From contig JAUZFQ010000272.1 of the NCBI GenBank assembly GCA_030838445.1, positions 1 through 46,002 on the forward strand: a DNA stretch of 46,002 nucleotides, read 5' to 3'. How positions within the stretch are numbered: position 1 is the stretch's first letter; every line of letters starts with the position of its first letter. The stretch is from Pyrinomonadaceae bacterium (GTDB lineage Bacteria; Acidobacteriota; Blastocatellia; Pyrinomonadales; Pyrinomonadaceae). A model generated the notes under the pieces. That model was not told the DNA's origin. It searched no databases and saw only the letters and a program-made list of their open reading frames with translations. A program made the position numbers and the translations under genes. This document shows, one piece after another, positions 24,019-33,383 of the stretch.

Positions 24019-25617
24019 TCACTTCGCCGTGCCGTTGAAGTAAGCCTCCGTGCGCGGCCAGACGTACAAGGCCACTTCGCGGCCGAGTTGCAGCCCGGCG
24101 ACGTTATCGGCCTGTATGTGATAGCCGCCCATCACGCGTGAGATGCCAGCCATCTCGGCGGTGGCGGTGAAGGTCGGCAGGCTCAACTTCACCACGCCGT
24201 CGGGTGTGATGCCCGATGCGAGTTTGCCGTCGCTCATCTGCTTCACCTCGCAGGAAATTCCCGGCTCGGTGAGTTCGCCCGCGTGGCGTTCCTCGGTCGC
24301 GCCGAAGCGGTCGCTGCCGGTGAACAGTTCGAGCACTTTGGCGCACGCCGCGCTGACGGTGCTGTGGCCGGAGACGTAGCCGGGGAAGGGCGGCGTGATG
24401 AAGCTGAGCGGCGAATAGGGATGCCAGTCGGAGGCGTTCAGCGTGACGAAGCCTTTGCCCGCGCCGCCCCAGCCGCGAACGGTCTGCCCCGCGTAGTAGT
24501 GGCGCACGAGCGTCCACGGGCGCGACGAGTCGTAGAAGCGTTTCGCTTCCCACGCGGCGATGAAGGCGTCCATCGCCACGTTGCCGACGGCGAAGAACAT
24601 TTTCACGTCCTTGTCTATGTCGTGGCGGTCGCGCACGGAGACGGCCTGCGCGAACCTGAGCCAGTGTCCCGACTGACCCGTCGAGCGTGGGCCGTCGCGC
24701 ATGAACTCAACGACGGCCTTCTGCTCCAACGTCAAACTCGCGTTGAAGGCGAGCACCTCGTCAACTTCCTTCTTCAACTGATCAGAACCGACCTTCGGCG
24801 GCGGAGGCGGGCGAAACTGCGCGGCGCTCTTGAGCGCGAACGGCTTGACGCGATACCAGTGCGGCGTGAGGAAGCCGGGCGTCGTGTGGCCGCCCTTGCC
24901 GTCTTCAAACTGGATGGGCTGCCAGCAGTCCGGGTCTTTGATCTTGTCCCAGGGGTTGATCGGTTTGTAGTAGGTGTAATCGGAGTAGGGCTTGCCGCTT
25001 GACCCGGCCTCGTCGCCGAATTGGTTCGCGCCGTCGTGATGGCGGTAGCTGACGACGGCGGCAGCGGCCGTGTTGCCGACGCCCTGCGGCGTCGAAAGAT
25101 CGGTCGTCGCGTCGTCGGGGTCGAGATTGTTCTTACGCATCTGTTCGGCGAGCCACGCGGCGTCTTCGGGGAACACGTCGAGCAGGGCGCGGTAGGTGGC
25201 GTAGGCGACGGCGCGCTCTTTGTTGGCGAGCGTGCGTTCGGCGGGGGGGCGGCGCAACTTGTCGCCGAGGCGCGTGCCGACGGCCTTGTCGTCGTAGGCC
25301 GCCCACGCGTCGTACATCGAGGTGACGACGATGGCGAGCATGCGCGAGCCGACCGTGGGGCGCGGCGCGACGCGCTCGTGTTCGCGTGCGGTGGCTTCGA
25401 GGGCGATGTCCAACCAGCGATACGCGCCTGACTTGGAGTGCTCCGGCGTCTGACTACTCTCAGTCGGCGCAACTACTTTCGGCTTCGGCGGCGGCGAAGT
25501 TTGCTGCCCGTTGACGGCCTGCGCGTAGGCGACGGTAAGCAGGACGGCGGAGATGAGCACGGCGAGAGACGAAGCGCCGCGGAGGCGATAGCGGCGTGAT
25601 CGAACGGGGAAACGCAT
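24019..25617 (-). CDS. Exported vanadium-dependent haloperoxidase (PAP2-type fold)
   Basis: About 532 residues. The ATG at 25617 is one codon inside a TTG; GAGGAGC lies about 14 bases upstream. The N-terminus has a basic region, then a signal segment (SLAVLISAVLLTVAYAQA). The vanadate-binding signature of the haloperoxidase/acid phosphatase superfamily is complete. It has Lys and Arg in AKRFYDSSRPWTLVRH, the Ser-Gly-His loop in PPFPGYVSGHSTVSAA, and the Arg-x-x-x-Gly-x-x-His block in ISRVMGGYHIQADN. Long inserts (WDKIKDPDCWQP, HTTPGFLTPHWYRVKPF) match the large bacterial vanadium haloperoxidase-related proteins rather than PAP2 phosphatases. It would oxidise halides with hydrogen peroxide outside the cytoplasm. 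The nearby AhpD-like gene is also redox-related but is on the opposite strand. Halide preference cannot be told from sequence. Confidence 0.9.
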   Translation of the reverse strand: MRFPVRSRRYRLRGASSLAVLISAVLLTVAYAQAVNGQQTSPPPKPKVVAPTESSQTPEHSKSGAYRWLDIALEATAREHERVAPRPTVGSRMLAIVVTSMYDAWAAYDDKAVGTRLGDKLRRPPAERTLANKERAVAYATYRALLDVFPEDAAWLAEQMRKNNLDPDDATTDLSTPQGVGNTAAAAVVSYRHHDGANQFGDEAGSSGKPYSDYTYYKPINPWDKIKDPDCWQPIQFEDGKGGHTTPGFLTPHWYRVKPFALKSAAQFRPPPPPKVGSDQLKKEVDEVLAFNASLTLEQKAVVEFMRDGPRSTGQSGHWLRFAQAVSVRDRHDIDKDVKMFFAVGNVAMDAFIAAWEAKRFYDSSRPWTLVRHYYAGQTVRGWGGAGKGFVTLNASDWHPYSPLSFITPPFPGYVSGHSTVSAACAKVLELFTGSDRFGATEERHAGELTEPGISCEVKQMSDGKLASGITPDGVVKLSLPTFTATAEMAGISRVMGGYHIQADNVAGLQLGREVALYVWPRTEAYFNGTAK

Positions 25618-25933
25618 CAAGGTTATATTGCTCCTCTTTCGGAGAGTATGAATCCGGCGGCGCGCGTGGGCGTCGTCAGGGATTGAGTTTTAGGATAGAA
25701 CTACTGCTGCGGGCGACGGCGGCCTTGGACGGGCGATGCCGGGAGACGCTGGAAGACAAAAAATAATACCCGGCGGTTAACCTGTCAACCGACCCGCGCC
25801 GCGACGCCCGCCCCCGCTTCGAGATGCCGCTCGATCAGGAGTATAAATGTCGCCTCGGACAATCTGCGTTGAAGGCGCGAGACGGCGGCGGGCGAGTTGC
25901 CGTCGAAAGTGACGGGCGCGTGAGAGGAGCGAG
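25618..25933. other. 316-bp divergent intergenic region (haloperoxidase / small exported protein)
   Basis: No gene is supported. It contains the minus-strand promoter candidate listed separately. The plus-strand gene begins after a clear GAGAGGAGCGAG ribosome site. Confidence 0.35.
25760..25788 (-). promoter_or_regulatory. Possible sigma-70-type promoter for the haloperoxidase gene
   Basis: On the minus strand: TTGACA (25783-25788), 17-bp spacer, TATTTT (25760-25765), inside a locally AT-rich stretch. It lies about 140 bp upstream of the start codon. Confidence 0.45.
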
Positions 25934-26575
25934 ATGCAAAGTAAGAAGAGTCTGCTGTCCGTCGCGCTGGCCTTCCCGCTCGCGCTCGCGCTCCAACTTC
26001 AGGCGGGTTCGTGTGGCGACGGCGCGCAAAACCGCCCCGCCACCGACACGCGCGGTAACGTTTCACCCGACCGCAACGCCCCGGCCAATCAAAGCCGCGC
26101 TCCTCAGAACGCTCCGCCGACACGCACCGGCACGATTGAGAGCGCACCCGCTGACGGCGGCAACGTCAGGAAGGACGAGAAGGGCATGAAGCACACGGAC
26201 GCCGCCGATACCGCCGCCGCAAGTGGCGCGACGAGCCACGAACGCAAAGTGGACGAAGGGACGTGGGCGGGCGAGCACATCAGTCTCCGCGTCCACGCCG
26301 AAGGGGCGGAAGTCGAATACGACTGCGGGCACGGCACGCTCGGCAGGTTGACGTTGGACGGCGAAGGGCGTTTCGACGTGCGCGGGACGCACACGCCGGA
26401 GCGCGGCGGCCCCATCCGTCTCGGCAAAGCAACGAACAGCCAGCCCGCGCGTTACCGGGGCAAGGTCGAGGGCAGATCCATGACGCTCGGCGTGTCGCTC
26501 ACGGCCACAAACGAAGACCTCGGCGAGTTCACGCTCACGCGCGGGGCGACGCCGAATCTCGTCAAGTGTCGTTGA
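25934..26575 (+). CDS. Small exported protein, possible lipoprotein, unknown function
   Basis: 213 residues; the ATG follows GAGAGGAGCGAG. Signal segment LLSVALAFPLALALQLQAGSC ends in an imperfect lipobox (A-G-S-Cys24), so lipid attachment is possible but uncertain. Residues 30-115 are low-complexity, polar and probably disordered (rich in Ala, Asn, Pro, Thr, Asp). The folded part, about 118-213, reads GTWAGEHISLRVHAEGAEVEYDC...GHGTLGRLTLDGEGRF and ends in TLTRGATPNLVKCR. It contains conserved-looking Cys residues (CGHG and the terminal KCR), which could pair in the periplasm. I recognise no named family with confidence; it resembles small beta-barrel lipoproteins common in Acidobacteriota. 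Confidence 0.8.
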   Translation: MQSKKSLLSVALAFPLALALQLQAGSCGDGAQNRPATDTRGNVSPDRNAPANQSRAPQNAPPTRTGTIESAPADGGNVRKDEKGMKHTDAADTAAASGATSHERKVDEGTWAGEHISLRVHAEGAEVEYDCGHGTLGRLTLDGEGRFDVRGTHTPERGGPIRLGKATNSQPARYRGKVEGRSMTLGVSLTATNEDLGEFTLTRGATPNLVKCR

Positions 26576-27304
26576 ACAAATTCCCTCCGGCAGTCCGCCC
26601 ACGCAAACTCGAAATCACTAATTACTATTGACATCAGTAGTTGAAAAGTAATAGTGTGCGCACCTACAAAAGTTGTTGAAGGGCTTCCGCCGAGCAACTT
26701 GCGACACGTCCACCCACAACACTCAGCATCAACGAAAGCGCACGCAACGGGTGGACGACAGAACAGATCAACGCACTCGATCCTTTCTTCGCATTTAACG
26801 TCCTGATACCCTGCTGTTGCAGTTCTCACACATCAAGCGGTCTGGCTAGTTCTCGCCTCGTCTCTGTGAAGCAGTATTGATTTTGAAGAACAACGCTCAA
26901 ACGTTAGCAACTGTGTTCCAGCCTTCAACGGCTCAAACGATTTAGCCTCGGAACCCGGAATGTTGCCGGTGTAAGCAAACCTCTTCGTCTACCGAAGTTG
27001 GAAACTCGCCCAACGTCAGTAAATTCTCAGACTAGCACTACCTTTTTTACTACATCGAACCCCGGGTATCCGTTTACAGCGCGGCATCTGAGCCGAAGGC
27101 TCACTTCTACCCGCTTGCCCTTTTGAACGTGTGGCTCCCCGGCCGCACAACAGATGCGCGACACCCCCGCCTCTCTCGTCTGCGGCGCAGCCCTCGATTG
27201 GCCGTGCTGCTAACGAGAAGTGGGTCGTCGCATCCGGGTCAGTCCGTTTCGTCGCGGCGTGAAGGACGACCTCAGCCTCTTACACCCCTCGGAGGATTGT
27301 TGAC
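26576..27304. other. 729-bp AT-richer intergenic region upstream of the second giant gene
   Basis: Base composition here is clearly less GC-rich than the flanking genes, and no long frame with a ribosome site is present. It has a TTGACA at 26628-26633 without a good -10 at 17 bp. It also has a small hairpin TGAGCC-GAA-GGCTCA (27089-27103) and a CTTCG/CGAAG hairpin near 26980-27000. It may be a long 5' leader or may hold an unrecognised small RNA. No tRNA or known riboswitch core was found. Confidence 0.4.
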
Positions 27305-30300
27305 ATGAAGAAGTACGCGTTGTTTCTCATTTTGAGCTGCCTCTTGGTTCTCTCCCTCACCGTCTTACCGACTGCCCTTGCGACGCGCACGGCCAAGCGC
27401 GCCAAAGTCGCCTCGAAGCAGGACAAGGCCGCGCGCGAAGATAAAGAGCCGCCCGCCGCGCAAAAGAAAAAAGCCCCTTACGCCGCACATCCGAGCGCGC
27501 GCTTGCAGGCCACATCCGCCCCCGTCCCCGTCTACCGCGAGGCGGTCGGTTTCGCCGTGACGCCGCGCCTCGACGAGATCGAGGAGAAGCGCGAACCCGG
27601 CCAGAGCATGCGGCGCGGTAAGGCCGAGGCGAACACGGAGCGGCCGGAGAAATTGATCACGCCGCCCGCGAGCGGCCACGTGGACATCTTCAACAACGGC
27701 CTCGGCCAGTTGGCGGCGCAGGACTCCGGCATCGCGCCGAAGATTCCCGCCCCCATCGCAAACTTCGAGGGTCTGAGCAATCTCGACAACGCGGCCGACC
27801 CGGTGATCGCCGGTCTGGTGTTGCCGCCCGACACGGTGGGCGATGTCGGCCCGACGCAGTACGTGCAGGCGACGAACCTGCTGTTCCGCGTCTACAACAA
27901 GTCGGGCACGGCGTTGACCCCGCCGCGTCCCATCAGCTTCCTCTTCACCGCGCTCGGCGGCCGCTGCGCCACCACTGACGATGGCGACCCCATCATCCTC
28001 TACGATTCATTCGCCGACCGCTGGATCATCACGCAGTTCGTCGTGGGGGGCGCAGCCCCGCTCGGCCAGTGTTTCGCCATCTCGCAGACGGGCGACGCGA
28101 CCGGCGCGTACTACACCTACGACTTCACGATGCCGAACTTGAAGTTTAACGACTATCCACACTTCGGCGTCTGGCCTGACGGCTACTACCTGTCGAACAA
28201 CCAGTTCAACCTCGCCGGGACGGCCTTCCTCGGCGTCGGCGTCTTCGCCCTCGACCGCGCCAAGATTCTCTCCGGCAACCCGACCGCCGGTTACATCTAC
28301 TTCGACCTTGAGTCGGCCGTCCCGAACGCGCGCGCCATGCTGCCCTCGGACGCCGACGGCCTGACGCCGCCGCCCGCCGGTGCGCCCAACGTCTTCACCT
28401 ACTTTAACGCCAACGAGTTTGCGGGCGATGTGGGCGACGCCCTGCGTCTCTTCAACTTCCACGCGGATTTCGCCGTCCCCGCCAATTCAACTTTCACCGA
28501 GCGCGCCGACAGCCCGCTCGCCGTCGCGGCCTTCAACCCGACCGAACCGTCCGGGCTGGACGACATCGAACAGCCGCCGCCCGCGACGGCCACGTCGGCT
28601 CTCGACTCGATTCAAGACCGCTTGATGAACCGTCTGCAATACCGCAACTTCGGCGGCTACGAGGCGTTGACCGTCAACCACACGGTCAACGTCGGCACGG
28701 GCACGACGCTCGCGACGCATCAGGCGGGCATCCGCTACTACGAACTGCGCCGCGCGCTGCCCGCCGGCGCGTGGACGGTCAGGGAGCAGGGGACGCACGC
28801 GCCCGATTTAGACAATCGCTGGCTCGGCAGCGCCGCGATGGATAATCAGGGCAACCTCGCGGTCGGCTACAGCGTGTCGAGTCTCACGGTCTTCCCCGGC
28901 ATCCGCTACGCCGGTCGCCTCGTGAACGACCCGCTCGGCAGTCTCGCGCAGGGCGAGAACACCATCATCGCGGGCGCGGGCGTGCAGACCAACACCGGCT
29001 CGCGTTGGGGCGACTACAGTTCGCTCAACGTTGACCCGGTTGACGACTGCACCTTCTACTACACGACCGAGTATTACGCGACCACTGACCTGACGCCCAA
29101 CGACACGCCGTTCGGCGTGCCGTGGCAGACGCGCATCGGCAGCTTCAAGTTTGCCGAATGCACCGCGCCCGCCCAAGGGACGCTGCAAGTCAACGTCACC
29201 AACTGCACGACCGGCCTGCCCGTGCAGGGCGCATACATCAACGTCGGCGGCAACCTCTACGGCGCGAGTCTCGCCGGAGGTTCTTACTCGACGAAGTTGC
29301 CCCCCGGTTCATACACGGTTTCGGCCAGCGCGCCCACCTTCAACGCGGGCACGCAGAACGGCGTCACCATCACGAACGGCAACACGACCGTCGTCAACCT
29401 CTGCATCACGCCGACGGCCGTCATCCTGTCCGACGGTTCGGCCGTGACGGCGGAAAGCTGCGGCGTCCCGACCGGCGCGATTGACCCGGCCGAGACCGTG
29501 ACGGTCAATCTCACGCTCAAGAATCAGGGCAGCAAAGACACCTCCAACCTCGTCGCCACGCTGCTTGCGACGGGCGGCGTCACTTCGCCGAGCGGCCCGC
29601 AAAATTACGGCGCGGTCATCGCTGGCGGCGCGTCGGTGACACGCGCATTTACCTTCACGGCCGACAACGCGATCTCCTGCGGCGGCGTGCTAGTCGCGAC
29701 GCTGCAACTGCAAGACGGCGCGGACAACCTCGGCACGATCACTTACAACTTCCAGACCGGCGCGCTCGGCGCGGCGCAACCCGCCATCACTTACGGCAGC
29801 GGCAACATCGCCGTCCCGCTTCCCGATAACACCACGATTGAAATCCCGATCACCGTCTCGGACGGCGGCGCGGTGGCGGACATCAACGTTCGCGTGCGCA
29901 TGAATCACGAATTCGACGGCGACGTGGAGATTCGCCTCGTCCACCCGGACGGGACGACCATCCTGCTCTCCGATAACCGCGGCGGCGCGGGCGTCAACTT
30001 CGGCACCGGGGCGAACGACTGTTCCGGCACGCCCACCACCTTCGACGACAGCGCGGCCGTCTCCATCACGGGGGGGAGTGCTCCGTTCGCGGGTTCGTTC
30101 CGACCCGAACAAGCCCTCTCGGCCTTCAACGGCAAGCCGACGGCGGGCATCTGGAAGTTGCGCATCTCCGACACGGCCAACGGCGATACGGGCACGGTCG
30201 GTTGCGTGCAGTTGCAGATCAGCCGACGCCTGTTCCTCTGCTGCCCGTTCACCGGGGGCGTGGCCGCGGTCGTCTCCGCACCGCCCGCCACGCTCGTCGC

Positions 30301-32338
30301 CGAGACGTGCTCCATCGTCAACAACGCGCCCGACCCCGGCGAGACCGTGACGATGAACTTCCCGTTGCTCAACAACGGCACGGGGGCGACCTCGAACCTC
30401 GTCGCCACGTTGCTCCCGACGGGCGGCGTCACTAATCCGAGTGCGCCACAAAACTACGGCGCGCTCAGCCCGGTCTCCCCCACCCCAGTCTCGCGGCCGT
30501 TCACCTTCACCGCCGCGGGCGCGTGCGGCGGGACAATCGTCGCCACCCTGCAACTACAGGACGGCGCGACCAACCTCGGCACGGTAACGTTCAACATCAC
30601 CATCGGCGGCATTACCGCAATGCCGAACGCCTTCACGAACCCGGCTGGGATCACCATCCTCGACACGCCGCGCGTCGGCGGCATCGCGCCCTCCGCGCCC
30701 TACCCGTCAACCATCGCGGTCGCCGGGTTGACCGGCACGGTCTCGAAGGTCACGGTCACGCTCACCAACTTCGCACACGCCTTCCCGAACGATGTGGACA
30801 TGCTGCTCGTCGGCCCCGGCGGACAGAAGTTGCTGTTGATGTCCGACGTGGGCGGCACGACCGCCGTCACGAGCCGGACGTTTACTTTGGACGACGCGGC
30901 TGCGGCGATAATTCCGGGCGGCATTGCCAACGGCACGTACCGGCCGACCAACAGCGGCACGGGCGACACGTTCCCCGCGCCCGCCCCGGCCGGGCCATAC
31001 GCCGACCCGCAACTGCTCTCCGTCTTCAACGGAGTCAATCCGAACGGCGTGTGGAGTCTCTACGTCGCTGACGATGTGGGCGGCGACGCCGGAACCATCG
31101 GCAGTTGGACGCTCAACATCACGACGCAGGTTCCGGCCTGCTGCGTCCCTGCGGGCGGCATGGTCATCAGCGAGTTCCGCACGCGCGGTCTCGGCGGCGC
31201 GCTCGACGAGTTCGTCGAGTTGTATAACAACACCGACTCCATCGTCACCGTGCCTGCGGGCGGCTGGACGCTCCGGCGCACCGACACGGCGGGCGCGCTC
31301 GCGACCGTCGTCACCATCCCGGCGGGCGCAAGCATCCCGGCGCGCGGCCACTACCTCGTCGTCAACAACACCGCCATCACCGGCTTCACCTCCAACGCCA
31401 TGAGTAACTACCCGGCGGGCGCGGGCACGGTCGGTTCGGGCGACGCGCAGTTCACCGCCGACCTGCCGGACGGCAGCGGCATCGCACTCTTCGGTTCCGG
31501 CACGACGTTCGACGCCGTAACGCTGCTTGACGCCGTGGGCTTCGCCGCCGGCGCGGGCACGCCCGACGTGCTCTACCGCGAAGGCGCGGGGCTGACGCCC
31601 GCGGGAGGCATCACCGCCGACGGCGAGTACAGCTTCGCGCGCAAACTGAACTCCGGTCTGCCGCAAGACACGGGCAACAACGCGAACGACTTCGTTTTCG
31701 TTTCATCAACGGGCGGCAGTTTCAGCGGCACGCAATCCACTCTGGGCGGGCCGGGGCCGGAACGCGGCACGAGTCCCATCCAGCGCAACGCCGTCATCAA
31801 GGCGTCGCTCGTGGACGGGATGGCGGCAGCCTCCGTGCCGCCGAACCGCGTCAGGAGCGGTCAGATCGTGCCCGGCGTCCCGAACGCCTTCGGCACGCTC
31901 TCCTTCCAACGCCGCTTCACCAACTCGACGGGTGCCCCTGTCACGCGTCTGCGTTTCCGCATCACGGAGATGACGACGCTCGGCAGTCCCATCGTGACGG
32001 CCAACCCGCAAGCCGACTTGCGCGTGCTCAGTTCGTCGGGCGTGGTGACCAACTCGGCGGGCGGCGTCGTCACCACGGTCACGGGGCTGACGCTCGAATC
32101 AACCGCGCCGCTCTTCGGCGGTTTGAACTCGTCGCTCACGGTCGCTCTCCCCGGCGGCGCGCTCGCGCCGGGCAACAGCATTGACGTGCAGTTCCTCCTC
32201 GGCGTGCAGGTGCAGGGCAATTTCAGCTTCTTCATCAACGTCGAAGCGTTGCCCGGCCCTCCGGGAACGTTGCCCGAAGGCACCGCGACCACGAAGAAAG
32301 GAGCCACCAAGGCGTCGAGCCGGTCGAAGCAAAAGTAA
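27305..32338 (+). CDS. Second giant exported protein with two P-domains and the shared lamin-tail C-terminal module (1,677 aa)
   Basis: ATG at 27305 follows GGAGGA by 8 bases. Signal peptide at residues 1-27 (YALFLILSCLLVLSLTVLPTALA), then a Lys/Ala-rich linker to about 120. Residues 140-620 form a beta-rich, propeller-like region with Asp/Gly/Trp motifs (PDTVGDVGPTQYVQ, DDGDPIILYDSFADRWIITQ). About 626-700 is a carboxypeptidase-regulatory-like fold (GTLQVNVTNCTTGLPVQGAY). Two copies of a CARDB-like unit (TSNLVATLL.TGGVT.PS.PQNYGA) lie at about 709-825 and 996-1105. Each is followed by a proprotein-convertase P-type domain (about 829-980 and 1112-1280), seen as HEFDGDVEIRLVHPDGT and NDVDMLLVGPGGQKLLLMSD. 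The last part, 1286-1677, is a lamin-tail-like domain plus the conserved module found also in the 3,734-aa protein. The tail is basic (KKGATKASSRSKQK). No protease domain is present despite the P-domains. Probably a surface protein; role unknown. Confidence 0.92.
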   Translation: MKKYALFLILSCLLVLSLTVLPTALATRTAKRAKVASKQDKAAREDKEPPAAQKKKAPYAAHPSARLQATSAPVPVYREAVGFAVTPRLDEIEEKREPGQSMRRGKAEANTERPEKLITPPASGHVDIFNNGLGQLAAQDSGIAPKIPAPIANFEGLSNLDNAADPVIAGLVLPPDTVGDVGPTQYVQATNLLFRVYNKSGTALTPPRPISFLFTALGGRCATTDDGDPIILYDSFADRWIITQFVVGGAAPLGQCFAISQTGDATGAYYTYDFTMPNLKFNDYPHFGVWPDGYYLSNNQFNLAGTAFLGVGVFALDRAKILSGNPTAGYIYFDLESAVPNARAMLPSDADGLTPPPAGAPNVFTYFNANEFAGDVGDALRLFNFHADFAVPANSTFTERADSPLAVAAFNPTEPSGLDDIEQPPPATATSALDSIQDRLMNRLQYRNFGGYEALTVNHTVNVGTGTTLATHQAGIRYYELRRALPAGAWTVREQGTHAPDLDNRWLGSAAMDNQGNLAVGYSVSSLTVFPGIRYAGRLVNDPLGSLAQGENTIIAGAGVQTNTGSRWGDYSSLNVDPVDDCTFYYTTEYYATTDLTPNDTPFGVPWQTRIGSFKFAECTAPAQGTLQVNVTNCTTGLPVQGAYINVGGNLYGASLAGGSYSTKLPPGSYTVSASAPTFNAGTQNGVTITNGNTTVVNLCITPTAVILSDGSAVTAESCGVPTGAIDPAETVTVNLTLKNQGSKDTSNLVATLLATGGVTSPSGPQNYGAVIAGGASVTRAFTFTADNAISCGGVLVATLQLQDGADNLGTITYNFQTGALGAAQPAITYGSGNIAVPLPDNTTIEIPITVSDGGAVADINVRVRMNHEFDGDVEIRLVHPDGTTILLSDNRGGAGVNFGTGANDCSGTPTTFDDSAAVSITGGSAPFAGSFRPEQALSAFNGKPTAGIWKLRISDTANGDTGTVGCVQLQISRRLFLCCPFTGGVAAVVSAPPATLVAETCSIVNNAPDPGETVTMNFPLLNNGTGATSNLVATLLPTGGVTNPSAPQNYGALSPVSPTPVSRPFTFTAAGACGGTIVATLQLQDGATNLGTVTFNITIGGITAMPNAFTNPAGITILDTPRVGGIAPSAPYPSTIAVAGLTGTVSKVTVTLTNFAHAFPNDVDMLLVGPGGQKLLLMSDVGGTTAVTSRTFTLDDAAAAIIPGGIANGTYRPTNSGTGDTFPAPAPAGPYADPQLLSVFNGVNPNGVWSLYVADDVGGDAGTIGSWTLNITTQVPACCVPAGGMVISEFRTRGLGGALDEFVELYNNTDSIVTVPAGGWTLRRTDTAGALATVVTIPAGASIPARGHYLVVNNTAITGFTSNAMSNYPAGAGTVGSGDAQFTADLPDGSGIALFGSGTTFDAVTLLDAVGFAAGAGTPDVLYREGAGLTPAGGITADGEYSFARKLNSGLPQDTGNNANDFVFVSSTGGSFSGTQSTLGGPGPERGTSPIQRNAVIKASLVDGMAAASVPPNRVRSGQIVPGVPNAFGTLSFQRRFTNSTGAPVTRLRFRITEMTTLGSPIVTANPQADLRVLSSSGVVTNSAGGVVTTVTGLTLESTAPLFGGLNSSLTVALPGGALAPGNSIDVQFLLGVQVQGNFSFFINVEALPGPPGTLPEGTATTKKGATKASSRSKQK

Positions 32339-32406
32339 CGCCCGCCCGACATAGATTTCGCACCCGCCCGCGCAGGCAAAACGAAGGCGTGTGCGAAAAG
32401 CAGAGA

Positions 32407-32436
32407 GGCCGCCCGATTCGCAAGAATCAGGCGGCC
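32407..32436 (+). terminator. GCAA-tetraloop hairpin downstream of the second giant gene
   Basis: GGCCGCCCGATTC (32407-32419) pairs with GAATCAGGCGGCC (32424-32436), with one C/A mismatch and a GCAA tetraloop of the stable GNRA class. It starts 69 bp after the stop codon. A short ACTTCACTT follows rather than a T-run. The GGCCGCC/GGCGGCC core is the same as in the hairpin after the other giant gene. Confidence 0.55.
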
Positions 32437-32588
32437 ACTTCACTTGATGCACGCCGCGCACGAGTTGATCTGCAACACGCGCGCGTTAATGTGCGATGCA
32501 TACGCCGCAGGGTCATGCCACTTTGCACAGTCACATCGCGCCGCCGTGTCACGCCGCGCCGCCGCGTCATCCCGCGGCGCAACGTGCG

Positions 32589-33383
32589 CTACTTGTCCGA
32601 CTTGATCCGATAACCGGCGGGCACGTTGAACAGCGACGCCGCGGGCGCGCCCGGCGTGATCTTGACGGCTTCGTAGACGGCCTCCACGCCGCTCTCGTTG
32701 ATCTCAACTTTCAAGATCGCGCCTTGCGAAACGGGCAGCGACAAAGGCAGCGGCGAATCGGCGCGCCGCGTATCGTTCTCGAAGCTGTAGCGCGACGGCT
32801 TGAACTTGAGAGCCTCCGCCACGCAGATGCTCGCCGTCGCGCCCTCGCGGATGAAGGCCGACTTGATCACCTTGTACTCGCGGCACGGCTGGCCGCCGAC
32901 GACCGCCGTCTTGCCCGTGGGCTGCATCTCGGTCTTGTAATGGTAGGGCAGGATCTTGGCTAACTCGGCGGCCTGTTCGTCGTCGAGATTCATCACCCTG
33001 ACTTTCGCGGCCGTCTTCGTCTCGTCGTCGAGCAGGAACGCCTCGCCGCGTGCGTAGTTCAACAGGACGTTGTTCTTAAACCCGCCGGTCTCGATGATGC
33101 GAAACCCCTGCTGGCCGTAGATGATCTTAAACGCCGTCGGCGCAAACGCCTTGAAGGCCGCGACGCCCTGCTGATTACTCCCGCTCGCCGTGACTTTGTA
33201 CTCCACCTCGCCGACGAAGTACTGCGGCGCGGGCTGCGCCTTCTTTCGCTGCGCGGACGCGTGCGGCGCGAACAGGGCGACGGACGAGACGAGCGCCAGC
33301 GTGATGGCAACGAGTGCGAAGCGACGCACGAAAGGTCGTGCTCGGCGTGCGTGACGTCGAAGGGGTTCGGGTGTGAATGGCAT
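32589..33383 (-). CDS. Exported protein of unknown function (DUF4412-like)
   Basis: The start is uncertain. The frame is open to a GTG at 33437, but neither it nor the ATG at 33383 (MPFTPEPLRRHARRARP) has a clear ribosome site; the ATG is chosen. The N-terminus is strongly basic, then a signal segment (FALVAITLALVSSVALFAPHASAQ), so the mature protein is periplasmic or secreted. The mature part is about 220 residues of alternating beta-strands: YFVGEVEYKVTASG, AFLLDDETKTAAKVRVMN, ILPYHYKTEMQPTGKTAVVG, CREYKVI, and a final LFNVPAGYRIKSDK. This layout, with GKTAVVGGQPCREYKV and a closing F.VPAGY, matches small periplasmic DUF4412-type proteins that may bind a lipid or ligand. That assignment is tentative. 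It diverges from the transglutaminase-like gene. Function unknown. Confidence 0.8.
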   Translation of the reverse strand: MPFTPEPLRRHARRARPFVRRFALVAITLALVSSVALFAPHASAQRKKAQPAPQYFVGEVEYKVTASGSNQQGVAAFKAFAPTAFKIIYGQQGFRIIETGGFKNNVLLNYARGEAFLLDDETKTAAKVRVMNLDDEQAAELAKILPYHYKTEMQPTGKTAVVGGQPCREYKVIKSAFIREGATASICVAEALKFKPSRYSFENDTRRADSPLPLSLPVSQGAILKVEINESGVEAVYEAVKITPGAPAASLFNVPAGYRIKSDK

